DNA of 64,000 bases, taken from contig NZ_CALRWL010000022.1 of the NCBI RefSeq assembly GCF_943371865.1, forward strand, positions 19,461-83,460, in the 5' to 3' direction. Positions 26,740-35,901 of this stretch are shown here, piece after piece. This stretch comes from Azorhizobium sp943371865 (lineage in GTDB: Bacteria; Pseudomonadota; Alphaproteobacteria; Rhizobiales; Xanthobacteraceae). The position numbers and the translations under genes are program-made. Every line of letters starts with the position of its first letter. Positions within the stretch are counted from its first letter, which is position 1. Under the pieces are notes generated by a model. The model was not told the origin of the DNA. It did not search any database and was given only the letters and a program-made list of their open reading frames with translations.

Positions 26740-27221
26740 TGACTGGCCTGACCCACCTTGATTCCGAAGGCGCCGCCCACATGGTGGACGTCTCAGAAAA
26801 GCCATCCACGACGCGCGAGGCGCTGGCGGAGGGGCGGGTGGTAATGGCCCAGGCGACGCTAGATCTTATTTTGTCCGGCAATGCCAAGAAGGGCGACGTT
26901 CTTGGCGTCGCCCGCATCGCCGGCATCATGGCCGCAAAACGCACCCACGACCTGATCCCGCTCTGCCATCCCCTGATGCTCACCAAAGTCGAGCTGGAGG
27001 TCGCGCCCGACGCCACCTTGCCCGGCCTCACCGTGACCGCGCGGGTGAAGACGGCGGGCCAGACCGGGGTGGAGATGGAAGCGCTTACGGCTGTCTCCGT
27101 CGCTTGTCTCACCATTTACGACATGGCCAAAGCGGTGGATCGCGGCATGCGCATCGAGAATGTGCGGCTGCTGGAGAAGGCCGGCGGACGGTCCGGGCAC
27201 TGGCGCGCGGAGACACCCTGA
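26739..27221 (+). CDS. moaC: Cyclic pyranopterin monophosphate synthase
   Basis: Converts the MoaA product into cPMP in molybdenum cofactor synthesis. 160 residues, with LIPLCHPLMLTKVE and GVEMEALTAVSVACLTIYDM motifs intact. The start is set by the one-base overlap with the preceding stop; the frame is open further upstream but runs antisense-free through the DUF2147 gene in another frame. moeA follows after 1 bp. Confidence 0.97.
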   Translation: MTGLTHLDSEGAAHMVDVSEKPSTTREALAEGRVVMAQATLDLILSGNAKKGDVLGVARIAGIMAAKRTHDLIPLCHPLMLTKVELEVAPDATLPGLTVTARVKTAGQTGVEMEALTAVSVACLTIYDMAKAVDRGMRIENVRLLEKAGGRSGHWRAETP

Positions 27222-27222
27222 C

Positions 27223-28467
27223 ATGACCGACGAAAAGACGCCGGTGGGGTCCAAGAGCCTCATGCCGGTGGCGCAAGCGCTTGCTCTGGTGACGGCCGAC
27301 GCGCACGTGCTGCCCGCCGAGACGGTGGGAGTCGAGCGCGCTACGGGGCGCGTGCTTGCGGCCGCGCTCCATGCGCGCCGCAGCCAGCCCTCCGCCGACA
27401 TGTCGGCCATGGACGGATACGCCTTCGGCTATCCCCCGTCTTCAGCCCTGGCCACCAGCTTCACCGTCGTGGGTGAAGCTGCTGCCGGCCGGCCCTTCGC
27501 CGGGACGGTTACGTCGGTCGGGTGCGTCCGGATTTTCACCGGTGCGGTCCTACCCGGTGGCACCGATACGGTGGTGATCCAGGAGAATGTGACTCGCGCG
27601 GGGGATTCGATCCACCTCACAGCTCCGGTGGCGCGCGGCCGAAACGTGCGCACCGCGGGTTTTGACTTCCAGGTGGGGAAGCTGCTGTTGCCGCAAGGGC
27701 GCCGCCTGAGCGGACGCGATGTGATGTTGGCTGCCGCCGCGGACCATGCCGCTCTCCCCGTCGTGCGCCGGCCACGGGTGGGAATCATTCAGACCGGGGA
27801 TGAATTGGTCCGGCCTGGCGCAGGCACGGGCGCACCGTCCGAGGTGGTGGTGTCCAATGTCTACGGCATTGCCGCGCTCGCCGAGGAGGCGGGTGCTGAG
27901 GTGCTGGATCTCGGTCTCGTGGCCGATACCATGGATGACACCCGCGCGGCCCTTCGGCGCGCCTTCGATCTGGGCCTGGACGTGCTGGTCTCCTCCGGCG
28001 GCGCATCGGTGGGCGAACACGACCTGATGGCCCCGGCGTTGCGGGCCGAGGGAATCGACCTGTCGGTCCATAAGATCGCACTGCGGCCGGGCAAGCCGCT
28101 GATGTTCGGCGTCCGGGAGGGCCAGCGCGTCCTTGGGCTTCCGGGCAACCCGGTCTCCGCTTATGTCTGCGCCATCCTGTTCCTGCTGCCGCTGCTGCGG
28201 GCGCTTCAGGGTGAGCACGGCCCCTGGCTGCGCGCGAGTCCTGCACGCCTAGCGGTAGCGGTGCCGGAGAACGATCGCCGCATGGACTTTATCCGTGCCT
28301 GCACGGAGCAAGGCGAGGATGGTATCGGCGTGGTGACGCCGCTTCCGATTCAGGACAGTGGCATGCTCACTGCGCTGGCGCAGGCCGACTGCTTGCTGAT
28401 TCGCGAGCCTTTTGCGCCCGCCGCGGAGGCCGGCGCCCCCTGCAAGGTCATTCCGCTCAAGGGCTGA
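27223..28467 (+). CDS. moeA: Molybdopterin molybdenumtransferase
   Basis: Inserts molybdate into adenylylated molybdopterin. 414 residues from ATG 27223. Visible motifs are SAMDGYAF, TGDELVRPG, SSGGASVGEHDL and LGLPGNPVSAYVC, in the family order. Together with moaC it forms the usual alphaproteobacterial pair upstream of lexA. The frame is open to 27160, but that stretch lies inside moaC. Confidence 0.96.
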   Translation: MTDEKTPVGSKSLMPVAQALALVTADAHVLPAETVGVERATGRVLAAALHARRSQPSADMSAMDGYAFGYPPSSALATSFTVVGEAAAGRPFAGTVTSVGCVRIFTGAVLPGGTDTVVIQENVTRAGDSIHLTAPVARGRNVRTAGFDFQVGKLLLPQGRRLSGRDVMLAAAADHAALPVVRRPRVGIIQTGDELVRPGAGTGAPSEVVVSNVYGIAALAEEAGAEVLDLGLVADTMDDTRAALRRAFDLGLDVLVSSGGASVGEHDLMAPALRAEGIDLSVHKIALRPGKPLMFGVREGQRVLGLPGNPVSAYVCAILFLLPLLRALQGEHGPWLRASPARLAVAVPENDRRMDFIRACTEQGEDGIGVVTPLPIQDSGMLTALAQADCLLIREPFAPAAEAGAPCKVIPLKG

Positions 28468-28497
28468 CGCCGCGTTTACGCCATGTTCAGGCTTGCA

Positions 28498-28538
28498 GAA
28501 CAAAAAAGAAACAGCTACACCCTGTTCTCGATTTGTTT
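28498..28538 (+). promoter_or_regulatory. LexA operator region upstream of lexA
   Basis: GTTC-N7-GTTT at 28524-28538 differs by one base from the alphaproteobacterial SOS box GTTC-N7-GTTC. A second partial match, GAAC-N7-AAAC, lies at 28498-28512. Position 55-95 bp before the lexA start suits autoregulation. Confidence 0.6.
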
Positions 28539-28592
28539 CCGCATTCGGCGGGGCATTTCCGGGATCCGGAACGGCACGGGGCGGGACCACGC

Positions 28593-29303
28593 ATGCTCAC
28601 GCGCAAGCAATATGACCTTCTGCGCTTCATCCACGAACGGCTGAAGGAAACGGGGGTTCCCCCGTCCTTCGACGAGATGAAGGAGGCCCTCGACCTGCGG
28701 TCGAAGTCCGGTATTCATCGCCTTATCACCGCCTTGGAAGAGCGCGGCTTCATCCGCCGTTTGCCCAATAGGGCGCGGGCCTTGGAAGTGGTGCGGTTGC
28801 CGGACAGCGCTGCGCCCGGTCTCGCTGCCGCCCGCAGCGGAACGCGCGGATTTTCGCCCAGTGTGATCGAAGGCAGTCTGGGCCGTGTGCGGCCCATGGC
28901 CGATGACGAGGAGATCGCCCCCACCGTTGCAGTGCCGGTGATGGGACGGATTGCGGCGGGCTCGCCCATCTCCGCCATCCAGACCCGCAGCCACACGCTG
29001 AACCTGCCCCCCGACATGCTGGGCTCCGGCGAGCACTTCGCCCTGGAAGTGCGCGGCGACAGCATGATCGAAGCCGGCATCCTCGATGGCGATACCGTCC
29101 TCATCCGCAAATGCGAGACCGCAGAGACCGGCGACATCATCGTCGCCTTGGTGGACGAAGAAGAAGCAACCTTGAAGCGCTTGCGTCGCAAGGGAGCTTC
29201 CATCGCCTTAGAAGCCGCCAATCCCGCCTATGAGACCCGCATCTTCGGGCCAGACCGGGTCCGCATTCAGGGCCGGCTCGTGGGCCTGATGCGCCGCTAC
29301 TGA
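28593..29303 (+). CDS. lexA: LexA repressor, self-cleaving SOS regulator
   Basis: Represses SOS genes and cleaves itself on RecA filaments. 236 residues from ATG 28593. The winged-helix DNA-binding domain covers about residues 1-65 (PSFDEMKEALDLRSKSGIHRLI). The scissile bond is A122-G123 (RIAAGSP), with catalytic S157 (RGDSMIEAG) and K195 (EATLKRL). The linker is long, as in other Alphaproteobacteria. Downstream lies convergent comEC. Confidence 0.97.
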   Translation: MLTRKQYDLLRFIHERLKETGVPPSFDEMKEALDLRSKSGIHRLITALEERGFIRRLPNRARALEVVRLPDSAAPGLAAARSGTRGFSPSVIEGSLGRVRPMADDEEIAPTVAVPVMGRIAAGSPISAIQTRSHTLNLPPDMLGSGEHFALEVRGDSMIEAGILDGDTVLIRKCETAETGDIIVALVDEEEATLKRLRRKGASIALEAANPAYETRIFGPDRVRIQGRLVGLMRRY

Positions 29304-29525
29304 ACGCTGTGCGCGTCGCGCCCGGCGCGGTTCATCCTGCACACGGTACCCCACGCGATTGCCTGCAGGCCTCGGTCGCCGATATGTCGCGGGCGCGGGC
29401 GATGGGGCAGCCTGAAGGACGGCTCCGGCTGGCACAGCGTGCCCGGCGCGATGAGTGAGGCGCGACGCGTGACACGACCGCCGCGTCGTGAGCGTTCTGT
29501 GAGTCCATAAGGGTCATAGGAACGG
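29304..29525. other. Intergenic region between convergent lexA and comEC
   Basis: A 222-bp gap. No open frame looks coding and no clear hairpin-plus-T-run terminator is visible for either gene. Several short GC-rich self-complementary stretches exist but nothing I can assign. Confidence 0.5.
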
Positions 29526-32480
29526 TCAAGGTTCTGCGGTTGCATCCTCGGCGGCGCGTTCGGTCGCGATGTCCGGATTGGTGACCGGCTCAGGAGAGAC
29601 CGGCAGCACCGGCATCCATGGCCGCTGAACACCGGGCGCGCGCGTCGGAACCACCCGCCACCGCGCGGCGAACGTCTCCTTTGCTGCCATGGGCACGGTT
29701 TGGGCAATGGCAGCTTGGGCGCGCGCGCCTTGAGGCGTTGACGCTTCGGCTGGCGATGCGTCGGGAGGTGATTCTTGGGCAATGGCCTTCGAAGCGTGAG
29801 CACTCGACGTGGGTGTGGTCGCGTCTGGGGCGATGGTCCGAGGTGGAGAGACGGCATCCAGACCGGAGACCGACGCGTTCGGGTGGGAAGGGTCGGGGTT
29901 CCGAACCGTTACCCGGACGGTTGGAGGCTGATCGGCGATCGCCGACGACGCGGCCTTTCGCCGTGCGCGCTCGGCACGGTCTGCCAATGCTTGGCGTTTC
30001 AGGGCGGCATGATGGTCGGCCGCCATCCGACGCGGGCGCATCCGCCGGAGTCCGTCGATCCGGTCTGACACATCGCTCGTCGCGTCGGTCGCCCGCGCGG
30101 CATCTGGTGCGTCGCTCTCCGGTGCGGCGGAAGGCGCGCTCGGCGGCTGTGGCCCGCGGAAGGCGGTCGCCGGCGCGGGGCCAGGGCCGCCGGGAGATGT
30201 CGGCGGCGAAGAAGCCGCGGCCGGCCGAGACCTGACGCCGCCCTCAACCGCCCGGTCCTGGCGCACAAGGGCGCCCGGCGCCGATGCGCGGTCGATCCGA
30301 TGCTCTGAGGCCCCATCGCGCCCGTCTCGGCGAAACAGGGTCAGCGTCCCAGTGCGGGACAGATGCGTCGGCGTGAGGACGTGCGCCGCGCACGCTGCCG
30401 GTGGCGCGAAAGGCGTGATCAGGATGCTCGCCTCCAGACAATCCAGTTCAAGGCTCTCCACGCGATGGGCCACCGCAATGCGCGCCCCATCCGGCAGGCG
30501 CGCGACGCATCCGGTGGGGTCACATCGAAATGCCGCGTCCAGATCCCGGGCATCGGCCTTGCGGGTGTCGCCTTCATGGGAGAGCCATTGCTCAACCACG
30601 AGACGGTTGGTCTTGGCACCAATGACGGAGAGGCGTCCATCGCTCCCGCGCACCGCCACCGTTTGCGCATTGGGCGCCACGAGCATGTCCGGCCGCTGCG
30701 GCGCGCCCAGCAGCAGGACCGCGGCGATGGCCGGCGGCACCGCCGCAAGCATCAGCGTCCCCCGCAGCAGGCACAGGCACAGCAAGGCCAGGGTGGCCGC
30801 GCCGGCCGCTGCCGGTCCGACCATATCGGTGCGCGCATCGGCGCCCGGCAAGGCCGCGACGAAGTCCGATACCCGCACCATGATTTCGATGCCCCAGCCC
30901 ATCACCGGCCAGACCAGGAAATCCCAACCGAACGGCATCAGCAGAACCCCGGCGAGGCCGAACGGCATGACCATGAACTCAACCGCCGGCATCGCCGCGA
31001 GATTGGAGAGGAGGCCGTAGGTCCCGAGGCGTTGGAAATGGAGGGCGGCATAAGGCGCGGTGGCGGCCCCCGCCACCAGGGAGGTCAGCGACAGGGCGGC
31101 CAGGAACAGGGTGCCTTTCACCAGCATCTGCCACGCCACAGGCCCGTTGCGGGACCGGCTCCAGATTCCTTTCACGCTCTGAAACACCGCCACCAGCGCC
31201 AGGGTCGCCGCGAACGACATCTGGGTGCCCGCTTCCAGAATGGCCTGCGGTCCGAGCGCGAGAACCACCGTTGCGGCGACGGCCACCGTACGCAGGTTCA
31301 GCGCGGCACGGCCCACCATCACCCCCACCAGAACGATGGCCAGCATGTAGAACGAGCGCTGCGCCGGCCAATCATTCCCGGACAGCACCAGATAGCCGGC
31401 GCTGCCCGCCAAGGCCACAAGGGCCGCGGTGGTCTTGATGGGGAAGCTGAGCGCCAATCCGGGCACGGCGGCGAGCAGGCCGCGCACCAGCGCAAACAAA
31501 GTGCCCGCCACCATGGCCATGTGCAGCCCGGAAATCGACAGCACATGGGTCAAGCCGGACACCCGCATGCTCTCTTCGATGGCCGGCGAAATGGCGGTGC
31601 GATCCCCCACCACCAACGCGACGGCGATATCCGCCTGATACCCATTCAGAGATTGGCGAATGCGCCCGCCGATGCCCAACCGCACCTGCTCGATGACCAT
31701 GCCGATGCGCACGCTCAGCGGCGGTGCTTCCGGCGTCGCCACCAGCTTCGGCCGCCCCAGGGCGAACCCCACCGCCTCGATGCCGAGGAACCATGGGCTG
31801 CGTCCGAAATCGTGGCCGCCGGGCATGGCCGGCTCCATGGGCGGCAGCAGCCGGGCAAGGATCGAAACCTGCGTACCCGCCGGCGGGGCAAAGCCCCGCC
31901 CCAGCGACAGCCGCACCAGGGATGGCGTGAGGGCCAGCCCACGCCCTTCCGCGGCTATCACCCGCAACAGCACCCGGTCCGCCTTTGGGCGACGCTCCAC
32001 CTGTTCGATATAGCCGGTCAGCCTCACCGGCCCCGGCGGCGGGAGAAGAATGGGATGATCCACCCAGGCGGTGTGGGCGCGCGCGAGCGCGAATCCCATC
32101 GCCAAGGCCAGGGCCGCCAGCAGGACCGCGAACGAAACCGGCTGGGCCCGCGCCAACACCGCGATCGCGGCGATGGCCAAGGTCACGGCACAGGCGGCGA
32201 TCAGCGACGGCTCCTGTGCGGCACCGAAATAAAGCAGGATGCCGACCCCGAACAGAACCGGGAGCCACAGGATCAGGCGGCCCGAGGCCACTTCCGCTCT
32301 GGCGTCGGCGCGCAAGTGATCGCGCAAGCGGCCGAGCCAGGCGCCGGGCCAAAGGGCACCGGGCAGGAAACCTGGGCGCGCCAGGGTGCCACCCCAGGGT
32401 ACGGCTCCGCCGAGCACGCCAGCGGTTGCCTGTGCCGGTCGCTGCGCGCGGTCCTGCCCTGCGTCCCGACCGGTCCCCAT
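29526..32480 (-). CDS. comEC: ComEC/Rec2-family DNA-uptake membrane protein with long C-terminal tail
   Basis: Inner-membrane channel protein for single-stranded DNA during transformation. 984 residues, longer than the usual 700-800. It contains N-terminal hydrophobic segments, a DUF4131 region (VRLTGYIEQVERRPKADRVLLRV), and the competence core with LSISGLHMAMVAG and about eight further membrane segments. The post-core segment RPDMLVAPNAQTVAVRG is typical of alphaproteobacterial members that lack the metallo-beta-lactamase domain, and I see no HxHxDH motif. The final 250 or so residues are low-complexity Pro/Ala/Ser/Arg-rich. Divergent from gltX. No other competence genes are nearby, so uptake activity is unproven. 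Confidence 0.88.
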   Translation of the reverse strand: MGTGRDAGQDRAQRPAQATAGVLGGAVPWGGTLARPGFLPGALWPGAWLGRLRDHLRADARAEVASGRLILWLPVLFGVGILLYFGAAQEPSLIAACAVTLAIAAIAVLARAQPVSFAVLLAALALAMGFALARAHTAWVDHPILLPPPGPVRLTGYIEQVERRPKADRVLLRVIAAEGRGLALTPSLVRLSLGRGFAPPAGTQVSILARLLPPMEPAMPGGHDFGRSPWFLGIEAVGFALGRPKLVATPEAPPLSVRIGMVIEQVRLGIGGRIRQSLNGYQADIAVALVVGDRTAISPAIEESMRVSGLTHVLSISGLHMAMVAGTLFALVRGLLAAVPGLALSFPIKTTAALVALAGSAGYLVLSGNDWPAQRSFYMLAIVLVGVMVGRAALNLRTVAVAATVVLALGPQAILEAGTQMSFAATLALVAVFQSVKGIWSRSRNGPVAWQMLVKGTLFLAALSLTSLVAGAATAPYAALHFQRLGTYGLLSNLAAMPAVEFMVMPFGLAGVLLMPFGWDFLVWPVMGWGIEIMVRVSDFVAALPGADARTDMVGPAAAGAATLALLCLCLLRGTLMLAAVPPAIAAVLLLGAPQRPDMLVAPNAQTVAVRGSDGRLSVIGAKTNRLVVEQWLSHEGDTRKADARDLDAAFRCDPTGCVARLPDGARIAVAHRVESLELDCLEASILITPFAPPAACAAHVLTPTHLSRTGTLTLFRRDGRDGASEHRIDRASAPGALVRQDRAVEGGVRSRPAAASSPPTSPGGPGPAPATAFRGPQPPSAPSAAPESDAPDAARATDATSDVSDRIDGLRRMRPRRMAADHHAALKRQALADRAERARRKAASSAIADQPPTVRVTVRNPDPSHPNASVSGLDAVSPPRTIAPDATTPTSSAHASKAIAQESPPDASPAEASTPQGARAQAAIAQTVPMAAKETFAARWRVVPTRAPGVQRPWMPVLPVSPEPVTNPDIATERAAEDATAEP

Positions 32481-32630
32481 CGGCCGTGTTCCTTCGCCCC
32501 GCAGGCTATGCTACACGGGCGCCGCTCCTGCGCCACGGGTTCGTGCGCTTTTGCCTCCGCGCCGCAGGTCGGCATGCCTCACGCGCGCCCCGCCGCGGCC
32601 CCGTCACCGTCAAACCCCCTGGCCCCATCG

Positions 32631-34049
32631 ATGTCGCAGATCGTTACCCGCTTTGCTCCTTCCCCCACGGGCTTTCTGCATATTGGCGGCGCCCGGACCG
32701 CTTTGTTCAATTGGCTTTATGCCAAGGCCAAGGGGGGCCGGATGCTGCTGCGGATCGAGGATACCGATCGGCAGCGCTCCACCAAGGAGGCCATCGACGC
32801 CATCCTGGAGGGCCTGACCTGGCTCGGCATCGATTGGGATGGGGAGGTGATCTACCAGTTCGCCCGTGCCGAACGCCATCGTGCCGCCGTGGCGGAGATG
32901 GTGGCCCGGGGCAACGCCTACCCCTGCTATGCGACGCCCGCGGAACTGGACGAGATGCGCGAGAGCGCCCGCCGGGAAGGCCGCCCGCCACGCTATGACG
33001 GCCGCTGGCGGGATCGTGATCCCTCCGAGCGGCCCACCGACCGCCAGCCGGTGATGCGGCTGCGCGCGCCGCAGGAGGGCGTGACCGTGATCGAGGACCA
33101 GGTCCAGGGCACCGTGACCTTCCCGAACAAGGACCTGGATGACCTCGTCCTGCTGCGTTCCGACGGCAACCCCACCTACATGCTGGCGGTGGTGGTGGAC
33201 GACCATGACATGGGCGTCACCAACATCATTCGCGGCGATGACCACCTGACCAATGCCGCGCGCCAGACTCAGATCTACAATGCCCTGGGTTGGGACGTGC
33301 CGCGCATGGCCCATATTCCCCTGATCCATGGCCCGGATGGCGCCAAGCTCTCCAAGCGCCATGGCGCCCTCGGCGTGGATGCCTATCGCGATATGGGCTA
33401 TCTCCCCGCCGCCTTGCGCAACTATCTCGTGCGGCTCGGCTGGAGCCATGGCGACCAGGAGACCTTCTCCACCGAGGAAATGATTTCCTTCTTCGACCTC
33501 GACCGGGTGGGCCGTTCGGCGGCCCGGTTCGACTTCGCCAAGCTGGAGAATCTCAACGGCCAGTATCTGCGGGCGAGCACGGATCAGGCGCTGTTTGATG
33601 CGCTGATGGACCTCATCCCGCATCTGCCGGATGCCGACAAACGCCTCGCCCGCCTGACCCCGGAGCGCCGGGAGCAATTGATGGCGGCGCTGCCCGGGCT
33701 CAAGGAGCGCGCCAAGACCTTGACCGAACTTCTGGACAATGCGGAGTTCATCTTCGCCGAGCGGCCTCTGCCGCTGGAGGAGAAGGCCTCGGCGGTGCTA
33801 ACCCCCGAGGCACGGGCCCACATCGCCGCAATGCTGCCGGCTTTGACCGCAGCCGAGTGGACCGCAGCCGCCACCGAGGCCGTGGTACGCAACTATGCGG
33901 AGGCCGCCGGCGTTAAGCTCGGTGCCGTTGCCCAGCCGTTGCGGGCAGCGCTCACCGGCCGCACCACGTCTCCGCCGGTGTTCGATGTGTTCGTCGTCCT
34001 GGGCCGCGATGAAAGTCTCGCCCGCCTCGCAGATCAGGCAGCAACATGA
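32631..34049 (+). CDS. gltX: Glutamyl-tRNA synthetase
   Basis: Charges tRNA-Glu (in many Alphaproteobacteria also tRNA-Gln for later amidation). 472 residues from ATG 32631. The class-I signature HIGG lies at residues 17-20 (FAPSPTGFLHIGGART) and the KLSKR motif at about 238-244. The open frame continues far upstream, but that extension is antisense to comEC and not coding. The stop overlaps the next gene start (ATGA). Alphaproteobacteria often have two gltX copies; this one has the full catalytic core. Confidence 0.95.
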   Translation: MSQIVTRFAPSPTGFLHIGGARTALFNWLYAKAKGGRMLLRIEDTDRQRSTKEAIDAILEGLTWLGIDWDGEVIYQFARAERHRAAVAEMVARGNAYPCYATPAELDEMRESARREGRPPRYDGRWRDRDPSERPTDRQPVMRLRAPQEGVTVIEDQVQGTVTFPNKDLDDLVLLRSDGNPTYMLAVVVDDHDMGVTNIIRGDDHLTNAARQTQIYNALGWDVPRMAHIPLIHGPDGAKLSKRHGALGVDAYRDMGYLPAALRNYLVRLGWSHGDQETFSTEEMISFFDLDRVGRSAARFDFAKLENLNGQYLRASTDQALFDALMDLIPHLPDADKRLARLTPERREQLMAALPGLKERAKTLTELLDNAEFIFAERPLPLEEKASAVLTPEARAHIAAMLPALTAAEWTAAATEAVVRNYAEAAGVKLGAVAQPLRAALTGRTTSPPVFDVFVVLGRDESLARLADQAAT

Positions 34050-34357
34050 GGGCAGCACGCATGAAGGCAACTTCGAGCAGCGATACCCCCAAGGCCTTCG
34101 GCCGTCGGACCGCCACCGACGCCGCGACCGGAGAGCTTCATCTGGACCTCAAGGGCCTGAAGTGCCCCCTGCCCGCCCTGCGCACCCGCAAGGCCCTGGC
34201 GGCGGCGGCGCCGGGCACCCGCCTGGTGGTGGACTGCACCGACCCCATGTCGGTGATCGACATTCCGCATCTGGCCGCGGAGACCGGCAGTTGCTTCGAA
34301 GGCCGCACCTTGGATGCCGGGGTGATTACCTTCCGGCTGCGCAAGGCCAACAGCTGA
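34046..34357 (+). CDS. TusA-family sulfurtransferase
   Basis: Small sulfur-carrier protein, 103 residues (or 98 from ATG 34061). The active-site motif is KCPLP, with the sulfur-carrying Cys40 in the CPxP pattern and the beta-alpha-beta fold pattern following (LVVDCTDPMSVIDIP). It overlaps gltX by 4 bp, so it is translationally coupled. That pairing could link sulfur relay to tRNA modification, but this is inference. The first 30 residues are probably disordered. Confidence 0.85.
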   Translation: MRAARMKATSSSDTPKAFGRRTATDAATGELHLDLKGLKCPLPALRTRKALAAAAPGTRLVVDCTDPMSVIDIPHLAAETGSCFEGRTLDAGVITFRLRKANS

Positions 34358-34379
34358 GCGCTGGCCCGGGCCGCCCCTG

Positions 34380-35546
34380 TCACAGCGGCATGGCTGCCTC
34401 GACAAGGCGCACCCAATAGCTGGCGCCGAACGGGATCGCCGCGTCATCGAAATCGTAGCGCGGATTGTGCAAACCCGCGCTGTCTCCATTGCCGATGAAG
34501 ATGAACGCGCCGGGACGGGCTTCCAGCATGAATGAGAAGTCCTCGGCCCCCATCATCGGCGCGACATTGGCATCCACCTTGTCGGTGCCGACGATTTCGG
34601 CAGCCACCTGGGCAGCGAAGATGGTCTGGGCAGGGTGGTTGGCGGTCACTGGATAGCCGTCCACCCAGTTCAGGCGCGCCGTGGCGCCATATGCACTGGC
34701 CACGCCCTCCACAATGGCCGGGAGGCGCTGCTGCAACATGGCGCGCACCTCCGGCTTCAAGGTGCGGGCGGTGCCGACCAATTCCGCGGTCTGCGGAATC
34801 ACATTCTCCACAACGCCCGCATGGAACATGGTGATGGAGACCACCGCCGATTCCAGCGGGTCCACATTGCGCGCCACCACTTGCTGGAGCGCCATCACGA
34901 TGGCCGATCCCACCAGGACCGGATCCACGCCCTGATGCGGCTTGGCCGCATGGGCGCCGCGTCCGTCGATGAAGATCTCCAGGCGATCGGTCGATGCCAT
35001 GATCGGGCCGGGACGCACGGCAAACTGACCCACCGGGATGCCGGGCATGTTGTGCATGCCATAGATCTCCTCCGGTGCGAACCGCTCCAACAGGCCATCG
35101 TCAAGCATGGCACGGGCTCCGGCCTCCCCTTCTTCCGCCGGCTGGAAGATGAGGATCGCCGTTCCGGCAAAGGCGCGGGTTTCTGCCAGATGACGCGCGG
35201 CGCCCAGCAGCATGGCCGTGTGCCCGTCATGACCGCAGGCGTGCATCGTCCCCGGCAGACTGGACGCATAGGCGAGCCCGGTCTGCTCCAGGATCGGCAG
35301 CGCGTCCATATCGGCCCGCAGCCCGATCACCTGCCCACGTCCCGGCTCACGCCCGCGAACGACGGCGACCACGCCGCTGCGCCCGATGCCTTCGACGACC
35401 TCGTCGCACCCGAAGGCCCGCAGTTTCTCGGCCACGAAGCCAGCGGTGCGCGGCAGGTCATACATCAGTTCTGGAAACCGATGCAGGTCGCGGCGCCAGG
35501 CAGAGATTTCCTCGGTGGCGGCAGCGATGCGGTTGAGAACAGGCAT
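34380..35546 (-). CDS. M20-family amidohydrolase (hippurate hydrolase / N-acyl amino acid deacylase type)
   Basis: Metal-dependent hydrolase of N-acyl amino acids or related amides, 388 residues. The metal-binding and catalytic motif MHACGHDGHTAM holds C104, H106 and H109. E138/E139 lie in QPAEEGEAGA, and the C-terminal histidine-replacing motif MMGAEDFSFML is present. This arrangement is that of the HipO/AmhX/IAA-amino-acid hydrolase group. AGGAGCTCTCC directly before the ATG supports the start. Substrate unknown. It is the last chromosomal gene before the prophage. Confidence 0.9.
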   Translation of the reverse strand: MPVLNRIAAATEEISAWRRDLHRFPELMYDLPRTAGFVAEKLRAFGCDEVVEGIGRSGVVAVVRGREPGRGQVIGLRADMDALPILEQTGLAYASSLPGTMHACGHDGHTAMLLGAARHLAETRAFAGTAILIFQPAEEGEAGARAMLDDGLLERFAPEEIYGMHNMPGIPVGQFAVRPGPIMASTDRLEIFIDGRGAHAAKPHQGVDPVLVGSAIVMALQQVVARNVDPLESAVVSITMFHAGVVENVIPQTAELVGTARTLKPEVRAMLQQRLPAIVEGVASAYGATARLNWVDGYPVTANHPAQTIFAAQVAAEIVGTDKVDANVAPMMGAEDFSFMLEARPGAFIFIGNGDSAGLHNPRYDFDDAAIPFGASYWVRLVEAAMPL

Positions 35547-35860
35547 GGAGAGCTCCTATGCCGCCGAACCTGGAACCGGAGCCGTCCGCCCGTCAATAGA
35601 GATTGCTGCACAGCACGTTCACCGTGGAAAGCCGGGGAGCCTGCGTTCGCCGGGGGACGCGCACGGGTGACATGTGATCTTGCGCGGCAGGTGTGACCCG
35701 CAACATCATCTGGCACTGGGAGAGGGGGACGGATTAACCCGGACATCCCCGGATTTGTCCGGAGAAATGCGTTGCGGCGCTTAGGTTGGCGGAGGTGAAC
35801 TCGACGCCGGGCCGCAGATTCTAGCCGATGGGGCTCATTTGGCAGTAAATGCGCAAGAGG
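35547..35860. other. Chromosome-prophage junction region, no gene
   Basis: No coding frame is supported here. The left end of the prophage must lie within this stretch. A loosely repeated motif, TTG-x-C-x-G plus AAATGCG plus a downstream GGC, occurs at about 35754-35778 and 35839-35861, 82 bp apart, and could be transposase-binding end repeats. I cannot identify the exact end or the 5-bp target duplication without the right end. Confidence 0.35.
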
Positions 35861-35894
35861 CCCCAGCCGCGCAATGTCATTTGTCGGCTGGGGC
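35860..35894 (-). terminator. Hairpin at the end of the leftward immunity operon
   Basis: A perfect 10-bp inverted repeat (GCCCCAGCCG / CGGCTGGGGC) with a 15-base loop starts 8 bp beyond the stop of the ORF6C-domain gene. No strong T-run follows on the minus strand, so termination is likely but not certain. Confidence 0.5.
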
Positions 35895-35901
35895 GCGGGC
35901 G

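Noticed and set aside
28480..28500. GTTC-N9-GAAC inverted repeat as the LexA box
   Set aside because: Spacing is wrong for the alphaproteobacterial direct-repeat box; the GTTC-N7-GTTT site downstream fits better.
30363..32630. Long plus-strand frame running into gltX, suggesting a giant fusion
   Set aside because: The upstream part is antisense to comEC, which has membrane segments and conserved motifs. The synthetase starts at 32631.
35547..35860. tRNA gene as prophage attachment site
   Set aside because: No cloverleaf-forming sequence is visible, and Mu-like phages insert by transposition without tRNA targeting.
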